From: Prolixibacteraceae bacterium
GTDB taxonomy: Bacteria; Bacteroidota; Bacteroidia; Bacteroidales; Prolixibacteraceae
NCBI GenBank assembly: GCA_023229575.1
Contig: JALNYZ010000002.1
Location: forward strand, 339,134-403,133
Length of the DNA: 64,000 bases
Direction of reading: 5' to 3'
Shown here piece by piece: positions 15,792 through 24,706 of the stretch. The stretch's first letter is position 1. Each line of letters opens with the position of its first letter. The position numbers and the translations under genes are program-made. The notes below the pieces were generated by a model, which was not told the origin of the DNA, searched no databases, and was given only the letters and a program-made list of their open reading frames with translations.

Positions 15792-17600
15792 ATGACGAAG
15801 ATTGCCGAGCGTATTTCCGGTTTGAGGGAATTGATGCACAAACATCAGATTGATGCCTATTTGATCACAGGCACTGATCCCCATCTGAGTGAATATATCC
15901 CAAAATGGTGGAAAACACGACAGTGGATCAGTGGTTTTACCGGATCGTATGGTAAGGTTCTGGTCACTATCGATGAAGTGCTGCTTTGGACGGATACCCG
16001 GTATTTTCTACAGGCAACGGAAGAGCTGAAAAATACAGGTATCAGATTAATGAAAGATAGGGTGCCGGATGCTGTTTCACTGGAAGAATGGACATTCCAA
16101 AATCTGAAGCCCGGCAATAAATTCGCATTCGATGGTTCAACCATATCGACAGCCGAAGCGGACCTTTTAACATCCAAATTGACTGCGAATGGCATCAAAA
16201 TTGAATTTGATCTTGATCTGGTAGGTCAGGTTTGGTCGGAAAGGCCAAATCCGTCCGATACCCCCGCCTATGAATTTCCCCTGATTTATGCAGGAAAATC
16301 AAGAACCGAGCGGTTCGATATGGTTCGCAAAATGCTATTTTCTAAAAATCTTGATTCAACCATTATCTCATTACTCGATGATCTGGCCTGGATATTCAAT
16401 TTGAGAGGCAATGATATAGAATATGCACCTTTGGTATCGGCTTACGGTTACATCGACCTGGAAAATGTCTGGCTGTTCATCAACCCCGACAAGTTGGGTC
16501 CGGATTTTAGGACTGTTTTGGAAGAAGAGGGAATATTCATCAAACCGTACAGTGATTTTTATTCGTTTTTAACGCGATTGACCAACAAACGGATTCAAAT
16601 CGATCCTGTTCGCACGAATTTTAAGATCTACAGATCGCTTTCCGATCGCAACGAAATAGACAATTCTGTTGCATTAATCACTAAATTAAAGGCAGTTAAG
16701 GATTCACATGAGATCGATAATATCAGGAATGCACATGAAAAGGATGGTGCAGCAATGGTTTATTCGCTTTTTTGGCTATATCAAAATATTGATAAAGAGA
16801 ATATTACAGAAATTTATATCGGTAATAAGCTGAATGAATTTAGAAAGAAGCAACCCTTGTTTATGGGAGACAGTTTTCATCCGATTGTAGGCTTTGGGGA
16901 TCATGGTGCGATTGTTCATTATCATGCCACAGATCAGACCAATGTTTGCATAACTCGCGACAATTTACTTCTTATTGATTCAGGAGGACAATATTTGGAT
17001 GGAACGACCGACATAACACGGACAATATGTCTGGGTACGCCTACTACAAAGCAGCGCGAAGACTTCACAAGCTGTCTGAAAGCGCACATTGCCCTTGCGA
17101 CCGTGCACTTTCCGGTTGGAACCAAGGGTTATTCGCTGGATTCTATTACTCGTAAACCATTGTGGGATAGAGGAATAAATTATGGTCATGGAACCGGCCA
17201 TGGAATAGGCTATTTTTTATCTGTCCATGAAGGACCGATGAGTATTCGTACTGAATTCAACAACGAACCAATCTCGGAAGGTCATCTTTTGTCGAATGAA
17301 CCCGGTATTTACAGGGAGGGGGAATATGGAATCAGAATTGAGAATGTTATTTTATGTAAAAGATCTCCCGCTACTGAATTTGGGGAATTTCTATGTTTTG
17401 AAACCATCTCTCTCTGTCCAATTGATAAGCATCTTATTGTGCTTGATATGCTTAAACCTGAGGAATTAAGTTGGATAAACCAATACCATGAGACTGTTTT
17501 TCAGAAAATATCACCTCACTTACGTGAAAGGGGGATTTTGGAGTGGTTCAGACTTCAATGCGCCCCCATGCGTTTACCTGATAAAATTTTAAAAAATTGA
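15792..17600 (+). CDS. Xaa-Pro aminopeptidase (aminopeptidase P family, M24B)
   Basis: This 602-residue cytosolic metallopeptidase of the long, three-domain type removes N-terminal residues preceding proline. Two creatinase-like N-terminal domains precede the pita-bread catalytic domain. The metal ligands are in LLIDSGGQYLDGTTDITRT (two Asp), GHGTGHGIG (His), NEPGIYREGEYG (Glu) and GIRIEN (Glu). It matches the length of eukaryote-like APP enzymes found in Bacteroidota. It is in an operon with the Nudix gene upstream, and its stop overlaps the TTG start of the next gene. Confidence 0.92.
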   Translation: MTKIAERISGLRELMHKHQIDAYLITGTDPHLSEYIPKWWKTRQWISGFTGSYGKVLVTIDEVLLWTDTRYFLQATEELKNTGIRLMKDRVPDAVSLEEWTFQNLKPGNKFAFDGSTISTAEADLLTSKLTANGIKIEFDLDLVGQVWSERPNPSDTPAYEFPLIYAGKSRTERFDMVRKMLFSKNLDSTIISLLDDLAWIFNLRGNDIEYAPLVSAYGYIDLENVWLFINPDKLGPDFRTVLEEEGIFIKPYSDFYSFLTRLTNKRIQIDPVRTNFKIYRSLSDRNEIDNSVALITKLKAVKDSHEIDNIRNAHEKDGAAMVYSLFWLYQNIDKENITEIYIGNKLNEFRKKQPLFMGDSFHPIVGFGDHGAIVHYHATDQTNVCITRDNLLLIDSGGQYLDGTTDITRTICLGTPTTKQREDFTSCLKAHIALATVHFPVGTKGYSLDSITRKPLWDRGINYGHGTGHGIGYFLSVHEGPMSIRTEFNNEPISEGHLLSNEPGIYREGEYGIRIENVILCKRSPATEFGEFLCFETISLCPIDKHLIVLDMLKPEELSWINQYHETVFQKISPHLRERGILEWFRLQCAPMRLPDKILKN

Positions 17601-20503
17601 AAACCTCCCTGAAATTGTTTATCGGATTCGTTCTGGTACAAATATTGTTGGTTCCTCGAAATGTCTCAGGACAGTATTTTGTTGCAGGCCAGGATCCAGG
17701 GGGAATCAAATGGAGGCAAATCCAAACTGAACATTTCCAGATATTATATCCATCTGATTATGAGGCTGAAGGTCACAGAGTTGCCCATATTTTTGAAAAA
17801 GTTTATGGTTATTCAGGGGTAACACTTTCGCACCATCCCCGAAAAATTACGATTATACTTCATGCAAAGTCAATGAAGTCGAATGGATTTGTGGCTTGGT
17901 CGCCTTCCCGGATTGAGCTGTTTCCAACACCGGGTCAGGATTCTTATGCCCAGGAATGGATTGAACAATTGGCCACGCATGAACTAAGGCATCATGTTCA
18001 AATCGATAAAATCGAATCGGAATTACCTGCCATTTTCAAAATTTTATTGGGTGAACAAGCTGCATCCATTGTCATTGGAGCCTATTTGCCCTTTTGGTTC
18101 CTGGAAGGGGATGCAGTTGTAACTGAAACCGCATTGAGTTCGTCCGGTCGTGGCAGGGTTCCATCCTTTACCATGGAATTAAAGGCACAAGCCGATGAAA
18201 AGGGCATTTACAGTTTCGACAAGGCCTATCTTGGGTCCTACAAGGATTATATACCTGATTATTATCAGCTTGGATATCAGATGGTTTCAAATATCAGGAA
18301 CAAGAATGGGGGAGAGGTATGGGGAAAAGTATTGCACCATATTGCCAAAAATCCGCTTGGAGTCAATTCATTATCAAAAGGATTGAAACTGGCTACGGGA
18401 AAAAATCAGGATGAGCACTATCGGGAGATCATGTATAACTTGAAGAACACGAATCCATTTAGGCTTAATATTCCGGAAGATACGGTTCTTTCCGGAAGGA
18501 GAATGGTTGGATCCTCAAAAGAATATATTAGTTATCGGTATCCGCATCTTTTGAATGATTCATCGATTGTAGCTTTAAAGAGCTCGCTTGGTAAAATTCA
18601 GGAACTTGTATTGATTGATAAAAACTTAAATGAAAGAAAATTGTTTGAACCCGGATTCATTTTGGAAGAATCACTGAGTGTTTCCAATGGGAAAATCGTT
18701 TGGTTTGAATCAAAGCCTGATTTGCGTTGGACACATCGAGACAGAACGCTGCTTCGCATCCTTGACATACAAAGTGGAACCCTGGTTGACAAAGTATTTT
18801 CCGAAAAGTTATATGCCCCTATGTTTTCGCCAGATGGAAAATGGATTTCGGCAGTGGCGCTCGATAACCTTAACCACTCTTCAATTGACTTGATTAGTGT
18901 AGATAACTATTTGATTAAAAAGGTATTTATGGCGTATCCGAATCATTATTTTATTACCCCCTCCTGGTCAAAAGATGGCAGTTCAATGTATGCTGTCGAC
19001 CTTGGGGATAAAGGCAAATCTATTGTTAAGCTCAATTTGGCGAATGGGAAAAAAAATAATATTACTGTTCCGATTTCAGGAGAGATTAAAAAACCATTTC
19101 AATGGAACAATTTCCTAATATATTCAGCGAATCAATCAGGCAAATTTCAAGGATTTGCCATAGATCTTACCACAAACAAACAATATCTGATCGCAACGGC
19201 CAAATATGGAATCAAAGACCTTCAGTGTTCAGGCAATAGCAACACCTTAATTTTTGCAGATTACGCTGCAAACGGCTTTAAAATAGCCACAAAGACCGTT
19301 AATAGTGATGTGTGGAAAGAAATTGATCAAAAATCCTGGTTTCAGGATACGCTAGCCAACAAATTGACCGCCCAGGAAAAGGGGGCAATCGATTTCTCCA
19401 AACAAGATACCAACCAATATACAAGTCAGAAGTATGTGAAATTCTTAAATCTTATAAACATTCACAGTTGGTCGCCAGCATATGTTGATCCTGACAATTC
19501 GACTGTAAATATCGGGTTTTCAGTTATTTCACAAAACAAACTTACCACAGCAATCACACAATTTGGCTACAACTACTCGTCGGTCAACCAGGCAGGGAAA
19601 TGGGTAGGTAAGTTCGAATATTCCGGTTGGTACCCTATTTTAAGGATTTATGGCGATTATGGAAAGGAAAAATCACAATACTACCAGATAAACAGGCATT
19701 ACAATACAAATAATGTACTGATCAGTCAAGATACTGTTGCAGTTCCCTACTCAAAGAAAGTTTTGAATACACACTTCGATGCACTCATTCCATTTAATTT
19801 TTCAAAGGGTAAAATGTACCGAATGGTTGAGCCGGAAATTCAGATCGGCTATTCGCACTACTGGCAGGATCCGGCCACTCCGTCAACAATCTTTAGAGGA
19901 AGTTATATTCCTTTTAGCTACAGGCTTTATTTACACAACATTATGCAGCAAAGTACCCGCGATATACAGGCAAGGTGGGGACAAATTGTTGATCTGCAGT
20001 TTAGGCATACACCATTTGGCGATAAGCGACTGGGGAATATCGTTTCTACAGAAGGAACTTTCTTTTTTCCGGGAATATTATGCAACCAGGGAATTCGGGT
20101 TTATACCGGATATCAGCTAAAAAAGTCGGCTAGCTCCTATTTCAATGACTTGATCTATTATCCCAGAGGTTATACAAACGTTGATAACAATGAACTGAAG
20201 ACATTAAGAAGTGATTATGTGCTTCCTTTACTCTCTCCGGACTGGCACATTTGGCATCTTTACTACTTAAAACGGATAACGATGCGGCTTTTTTATGATT
20301 ATGCCCAAATTTCTATTCCCATTCACCAGACAACCAACACAATAAACAAGACACTCAGTTCATTCGGTGGGGAACTGGTTACGGAATGCCATTTACTGAG
20401 ATTCATCGCACCATTCAAATTAGGGGTCAGGGAATCCTATTTAACTGAATCCGGACAGTTCTCTTCAGAATTCCTTCTTTCTGTCAACCTGAAAGGAATG
20501 TAG
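17597..20503 (+). CDS. Large exported protein: zincin-like domain plus beta-propeller repeats
   Basis: This 968-residue protein has a signal peptide (MKTSLKLFIGFVLVQILLVP...). Residues 30-260 look like a peptidase-MA-type gluzincin: an HEXXH motif (HELRH) near residue 128 and a putative third ligand in FWFLEGDAVVTE about 40 residues later. Residues about 290-560 carry TolB/WD-like propeller strands (FSPDGKWISAVAL, PSWSKDGSSMYAV). The remaining 350 residues are aromatic-rich beta-strand sequence resembling an outer-membrane barrel or surface domain. It starts at a TTG overlapping the aminopeptidase stop. A cell-surface proteolysis role is inference. Confidence 0.7.
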   Translation: MKTSLKLFIGFVLVQILLVPRNVSGQYFVAGQDPGGIKWRQIQTEHFQILYPSDYEAEGHRVAHIFEKVYGYSGVTLSHHPRKITIILHAKSMKSNGFVAWSPSRIELFPTPGQDSYAQEWIEQLATHELRHHVQIDKIESELPAIFKILLGEQAASIVIGAYLPFWFLEGDAVVTETALSSSGRGRVPSFTMELKAQADEKGIYSFDKAYLGSYKDYIPDYYQLGYQMVSNIRNKNGGEVWGKVLHHIAKNPLGVNSLSKGLKLATGKNQDEHYREIMYNLKNTNPFRLNIPEDTVLSGRRMVGSSKEYISYRYPHLLNDSSIVALKSSLGKIQELVLIDKNLNERKLFEPGFILEESLSVSNGKIVWFESKPDLRWTHRDRTLLRILDIQSGTLVDKVFSEKLYAPMFSPDGKWISAVALDNLNHSSIDLISVDNYLIKKVFMAYPNHYFITPSWSKDGSSMYAVDLGDKGKSIVKLNLANGKKNNITVPISGEIKKPFQWNNFLIYSANQSGKFQGFAIDLTTNKQYLIATAKYGIKDLQCSGNSNTLIFADYAANGFKIATKTVNSDVWKEIDQKSWFQDTLANKLTAQEKGAIDFSKQDTNQYTSQKYVKFLNLINIHSWSPAYVDPDNSTVNIGFSVISQNKLTTAITQFGYNYSSVNQAGKWVGKFEYSGWYPILRIYGDYGKEKSQYYQINRHYNTNNVLISQDTVAVPYSKKVLNTHFDALIPFNFSKGKMYRMVEPEIQIGYSHYWQDPATPSTIFRGSYIPFSYRLYLHNIMQQSTRDIQARWGQIVDLQFRHTPFGDKRLGNIVSTEGTFFFPGILCNQGIRVYTGYQLKKSASSYFNDLIYYPRGYTNVDNNELKTLRSDYVLPLLSPDWHIWHLYYLKRITMRLFYDYAQISIPIHQTTNTINKTLSSFGGELVTECHLLRFIAPFKLGVRESYLTESGQFSSEFLLSVNLKGM

Positions 20504-20512
20504 TTTTTATAC

Positions 20513-20537
20513 AATTCTCACAGACTTTGTGAGAATT
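20513..20537 (+). terminator. Hairpin after the 968-residue gene
   Basis: A perfect 10-bp stem (20513-20522 with 20528-20537) with a 5-nt loop lies 10 nt past the stop codon. It lacks a U-tract, so it may be a Rho-assisted or processing hairpin. The rest of 20538-20850 is very AT-rich with no gene that I can see. Confidence 0.45.
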
Positions 20538-20850
20538 ATGGCAGGTACTTGAATTAAATTAATCACAGCAGACAAAAATTACTTTTGTAATGGCTAAAAT
20601 CATTGAATTTTGGTCACAATTCAGCATGATAAATACTAATATAATGTAGTTATTTCCAATCAAATAATACATTCAATAAAACTAAAAGATTAGATTACTA
20701 GTTTCCATCTGGAAACAAATCAGTCAAAACAGGTATCTACGCATAAAAATTGATTTATATATTTATAATAACCAGTAATTTAAGTAGTTTTATTAAATAA
20801 TTGAATTGGATTAAATATTGACAGACTACTCATTTGGATTAACCGATAAG

Positions 20851-20895
20851 TTACATATGTAATATTTAATCATTTCACACATGTTACATATGTAA
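20851..20895 (+). promoter_or_regulatory. Twin 12-bp palindromic operators upstream of the XRE regulator
   Basis: TTACATATGTAA occurs twice, at 20851-20862 and 20884-20895, 33 bp apart (about three helical turns). A TAnnTTTG box (TACATTTG, 20930-20937) lies just downstream and would start transcription about 13 nt before the ATG at 20956. The arrangement suggests autoregulation by the XRE protein. Confidence 0.6.
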
Positions 20896-20955
20896 AAATT
20901 AATTTATTGCAAATTGTAATCACAATTGTTACATTTGTGCAAAAGTAGCTCTGTC

Positions 20956-21531
20956 ATGAAAGATAGAATCATTCAATTTCTGGTTTCAGAAAAAATTTCA
21001 CCCGCCGAATTTGCAGACAAAATTGGGGTCCAAAGATCCAGTATGTCTCACATTTTAAATGGTCGCAACTACCCCAGTGCCTCATTTATTCAGAAGATGC
21101 TTCAGGTATATCCATACCTCAATTCGCGCTGGTTATTGATTGGAGATGGGGAAATGAATTTAGGGTTTAGTGGTGTGCAATCATCTCCTGTATATTCTGA
21201 GCCTATTCAAAGCAGGGAAGAGCCTCTTTTGATCCAGCCTCCGGTGTTTCAACCCCAACCTCAGGAGCCTGTTGAACCTGATCTATTTAATAATTCTGTA
21301 CCTGAAACAAAGGGAGATCCCCATTCAGCAACAATTCCTATTGCTGGAGTTAACAACCCTGTAGGTGTTCCGGTTAATGAAAATTTCCAGCAAATCCCAG
21401 ATGGATCAAAATTGGATCAAGTCATAAATAAATACACTATAAATCAGGATGTTATCAATAATGCGAAGGAAATTGAACAAATCTTATTCTTTTACAAAGA
21501 CAAAACTTTCAACGTATACAGGCCTTCCTAA
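20956..21531 (+). CDS. XRE-family helix-turn-helix regulator
   Basis: This 191-residue protein has an N-terminal Cro/C1 HTH (residues 1-65; FADKIGVQRSSMSHILNGRNYPS, with recognition helix around SSMSHILNG). The type is common in Bacteroidota, ending RWLLIGDGEM. A long Pro/Gln-rich linker (about 85-130) and a helical C-terminus with KEIEQILFFYKDKTF follow and may oligomerise. The start is the ATG at 20956; the in-frame TTG at 20926 overlaps the promoter. It precedes pyrK by 50 nt but need not control it. Confidence 0.85.
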   Translation: MKDRIIQFLVSEKISPAEFADKIGVQRSSMSHILNGRNYPSASFIQKMLQVYPYLNSRWLLIGDGEMNLGFSGVQSSPVYSEPIQSREEPLLIQPPVFQPQPQEPVEPDLFNNSVPETKGDPHSATIPIAGVNNPVGVPVNENFQQIPDGSKLDQVINKYTINQDVINNAKEIEQILFFYKDKTFNVYRPS

Positions 21532-21581
21532 CCCTATTTTTGGCTATATTTGCGCATTGCTCCAATACAATTTATTTACGG

Positions 21582-22361
21582 ATGAAAAAATCAGTGCAGA
21601 ACCTTACGGTTATTTCGAACCAAAGGCTAAACAGGGACCATGCACTCCTGGAATTAAAATCTGAAGTTCTTTTGGAAGGAATACTTCCCGGACAGTTTGC
21701 CAATATTTTGGTAGATAAATCACAAAATGTATTTCTTAGGCGACCATTTTCGATTTTTCAGGTTGATTACAAATGTAATTCGATCTTTGTTCTGATTAAA
21801 GGAATAGGTGAGGGTACCAAATCTTTGTCTAAAAGTTTGGTTGGGGAAACACTAAGCGTCATCTTTCCTTTGGGGAGAGGTTACACATTCCCTGAAAAAA
21901 AATCGAAAGTTTTACTGGTTGGAGGTGGTGTAGGTATTGCCCCTTTAATGCTTCTGGCAACCATGTTAAAACAAAATAGTCACCAGATTGAAATATTGCT
22001 TGGTGCAAGAACTGGTGAAGATCTGGTCGAACTGGAGAAATTTGCAAGGTACGGAACCGTTCATACTACTACGGAGGATGGAAGCTTTGGATCAAAGGGG
22101 TTTGTGACGGATCATGCTCTTTTTGGCGATGAATTAAAAAGCTTTGATAAGATATATACCTGTGGTCCGGAACCAATGATGAAGGCTGTTGCCAGACTTG
22201 CTTATCTCAATGAAGTTGATTGCGAGGTTTCCCTGGAGAACACTATGGCTTGCGGTTACGGTGTCTGTCTTTGTTGTGTCACGGAAACAACCGGGGGACA
22301 CCGGTGTGTGTGTACTGATGGACCTGTATTTGATATAAAACAGTTGAAATGGCAGAATTAA
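21582..22361 (+). CDS. pyrK: Dihydroorotate dehydrogenase electron-transfer subunit PyrK
   Basis: This roughly 259-residue FAD/[2Fe-2S] subunit of class 1B dihydroorotate dehydrogenase passes electrons from orotate formation to NAD. It has a ferredoxin-reductase-type FAD domain with FLRRPFSIF and a nucleotide-binding loop LLVGGGVGIAPL. The C-terminal iron-sulfur cysteines lie in MACGYGVCLCC and HRCVCTDGP. The start is the ATG at 21582. A perfect TATATTTG -7 box lies at 21545-21552. It overlaps pyrD by 13 nt. Confidence 0.95.
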   Translation: MKKSVQNLTVISNQRLNRDHALLELKSEVLLEGILPGQFANILVDKSQNVFLRRPFSIFQVDYKCNSIFVLIKGIGEGTKSLSKSLVGETLSVIFPLGRGYTFPEKKSKVLLVGGGVGIAPLMLLATMLKQNSHQIEILLGARTGEDLVELEKFARYGTVHTTTEDGSFGSKGFVTDHALFGDELKSFDKIYTCGPEPMMKAVARLAYLNEVDCEVSLENTMACGYGVCLCCVTETTGGHRCVCTDGPVFDIKQLKWQN

Positions 22362-23260
22362 GTATCGATATAGCAGGAATGAAACTCAAAAATCCGGTGA
22401 TGACTGCATCCGGAACGTTTGGTTTTGGCACTGAATTTGATGATTTTTTTGATTTGAATACGCTGGGGGGCTTTGTTGTAAAGGGGACTACCCTTCATCC
22501 CAGACAGGGGAATTCATATCCAAGAATGGCTGAAACCCCCTCTGGAATGCTTAATGCGGTGGGGTTACATAATGGAGGGGTTAAATATTTTTCGGAACAT
22601 ATATATCCACGTTTGCTGGCCTACGATACCAATATTCTGGTCAATGTTTCGGGATCTACAGTCGAAGAGTACATTGCCTGTGCCGAACAAATCAATGAGT
22701 TGGATCATATTGCGGGTATTGAACTCAATATATCCTGTCCAAATGTGAAGGAGGGTGGTATGGCATTCGGTACTAGTTGTCCTGCTGCAGAGGCAGTGGT
22801 AAAAGCTGTCAGAAAGGTTTACCGCAAACCATTAATGGTTAAACTTTCGCCAAACGTAACCAGTATAACCGATATCGCACTTGCTGTGGAGGCAAGTGGC
22901 GCAGACAGTATCTCTTTGATTAATACTATTTTGGCGATGGCCATTCATGCGGAAAGCAGAAAACCGGTGCTTTCAACTGTCACTGGAGGACTTTCTGGTC
23001 CGGCCATTAAACCTATTGCACTCAGGATGGTTTGGCAAGTATCCAAAGCTGTTAAAGTTCCTGTTGTAGGAATGGGGGGGATCATGAATGCAACCGATGC
23101 CATCGAATTCTTTCTTGCAGGCGCCTCAGCTATCCAGGTTGGTACAGCCAATTTTATCGATCCATTGGCTTCCCAGCATATTATTGCAGGTATAGATAAT
23201 TATCTTGATAGACACAAATTTAAATCTATCAAAGAGATCATTGGCGGTTTACAACTGTAA
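22349..23260 (+). CDS. pyrD: Dihydroorotate dehydrogenase, class 1B catalytic subunit
   Basis: This 303-residue TIM-barrel FMN enzyme performs the fourth step of pyrimidine synthesis (dihydroorotate to orotate). It shows NPVMTASGTFGFG near the N-terminus, the active-site cysteine in LNISCPNVKEGG, LMVKLSPNV, SLINTI and the FMN phosphate site GMGGIMNATDA. A Cys base and the overlapping PyrK partner define class 1B, so it is cytosolic and NAD-linked rather than quinone-linked. Confidence 0.95.
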   Translation: MAELSIDIAGMKLKNPVMTASGTFGFGTEFDDFFDLNTLGGFVVKGTTLHPRQGNSYPRMAETPSGMLNAVGLHNGGVKYFSEHIYPRLLAYDTNILVNVSGSTVEEYIACAEQINELDHIAGIELNISCPNVKEGGMAFGTSCPAAEAVVKAVRKVYRKPLMVKLSPNVTSITDIALAVEASGADSISLINTILAMAIHAESRKPVLSTVTGGLSGPAIKPIALRMVWQVSKAVKVPVVGMGGIMNATDAIEFFLAGASAIQVGTANFIDPLASQHIIAGIDNYLDRHKFKSIKEIIGGLQL

Positions 23261-23314
23261 ACGATTAAGTGATCTGCCTAAATCAATTTGTTGACATATG
23301 TAATTCACATTTGT

Positions 23315-24604
23315 ATGCTTTCCAATTTTATTCGATTTACTTTTGTTACTCTTCTCTTCCTCATTATACCTGCATTTTACGGCTTTCATCCTCAAAATGT
23401 GCCTAAAAGGATTGCATTTCTGGAAAAGCAACGGATTAATAAGCTGATAATTAAGAAGATAGTCCAATCTGAGAATACTGATTTGCTTGACAGGAGTTTC
23501 GAAAGGTTCAGGGAACAAAATCTTTTGAAGGGTTTGGCTGTTGCTATAGTAAAAGACGAGAAGCTGATTTTTGCCAAAGGATATGGATATGCTGACACTG
23601 AAGCAAAAATATTAGCATCACCTGAACAACTATTTAGAATTGCCAGTGTTTCCAAACTGATCACCTCAATAGCCATCATGAAACTGGTTGAGAGTGGGAA
23701 AATCAAGCTGGATAGTAAGGTCTTTGGAAAATATGGAATTCTAAACGACGAAAAATCGGGTCAAATTAAGGATAACAGACTGGAAAACATTACGGTACGC
23801 AATCTCTTGAATCATTCCGGCGGATGGACCCAGAGATATGGGGACATTGCTTTTCTCCCGAAAATCGTTTCAGGGCAGACAGGCGATCCTATGCCATTAA
23901 ATATTAATTCATATTTAAAATTTGTAACTGCGAAGCGTCTTCATTTTGAACCAGGGTCGTCAAGTGCTTACTCAAACCTCGGATATATGATTCTTGGTGA
24001 AGTCGTGGCCAGGGCCTCTAAAACCAACTATGAAAAATTTGTGAAAGAAAATGTTCTTAAGCCGGCACATATATATGATATGCAGCTTGGGGGGAGTTTC
24101 GAAAACGAAAAGCTTTTGGAGGAGGTTCGATATTACCAACCGGAGGATGCACAACCGATAGAAGCTTACGATGGCAGTGGCCGTATGGTACCAAAAATAT
24201 ATGGGAGCACAAACATGGCGTTGTTGGGATCCGCAGGTGGATGGATTGCTTCCCCTGTCGATTTAATGAAACTATTGGTGGTCATTGACGGAGATCCACG
24301 AACAAAAGATATCCTTTCGGCGAAAAGTATTGCCGAGATGACCCATGTAGATGAGAATGGCCTGGACCCATTGGGCTGGCGAAGCACCAATGAAAATGGC
24401 GAATGGTGGAGAACGGGTACACTTCCCGGCTCTTCTGCGCTAGTAAAAAGGGAACCCAATGGTCTTTCCTGGGTCATGATTACTAACACCAGCAACTATA
24501 AAGGTCCCCATCTTGCCATTGAGATGGATCGGATTATGTCGGCAACACTCAGGAAAATAAACAAATGGCCGGATTATGACTTGTTCAATTTTTTTCCCAA
24601 GTGA
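23315..24604 (+). CDS. Exported serine hydrolase (beta-lactamase/class C PBP family)
   Basis: This roughly 429-residue protein has an N-terminal signal or anchor segment (FIRFTFVTLLFLIIPAF) and a beta-lactamase-fold domain. The motif S-x-x-K appears as SVSK in RIASVSKLIT, and the Y-x-N motif as YSN in SSSAYSNLGY. It ends with WWRTGTLPGSSA, the region of the usual HxG (here TG). Members include esterases, D-aminopeptidases and PBP-like proteins; the specific role is unclear. The start is the ATG at 23315. A near-copy of the XRE operator (TGACATATGTAA, 23292-23303) lies 11 nt upstream. Confidence 0.82.
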   Translation: MLSNFIRFTFVTLLFLIIPAFYGFHPQNVPKRIAFLEKQRINKLIIKKIVQSENTDLLDRSFERFREQNLLKGLAVAIVKDEKLIFAKGYGYADTEAKILASPEQLFRIASVSKLITSIAIMKLVESGKIKLDSKVFGKYGILNDEKSGQIKDNRLENITVRNLLNHSGGWTQRYGDIAFLPKIVSGQTGDPMPLNINSYLKFVTAKRLHFEPGSSSAYSNLGYMILGEVVARASKTNYEKFVKENVLKPAHIYDMQLGGSFENEKLLEEVRYYQPEDAQPIEAYDGSGRMVPKIYGSTNMALLGSAGGWIASPVDLMKLLVVIDGDPRTKDILSAKSIAEMTHVDENGLDPLGWRSTNENGEWWRTGTLPGSSALVKREPNGLSWVMITNTSNYKGPHLAIEMDRIMSATLRKINKWPDYDLFNFFPK

Positions 24605-24706
24605 GCATTCAATTTTTTTAAGTGTTACTTTATCAAGGAAGTTGCGTATATCAACCCGATGAGTGCATACAAATGCTCATTTAAGGGTAAATTAATTAAA
24701 TAAAAC

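Noticed and set aside
23292..23314. Promoter right at the serine-hydrolase start (CACATTTG box)
   Set aside because: A transcript from it would begin at or after the ATG at 23315; the box is better read as part of the operator-like region unless the mRNA is leaderless.
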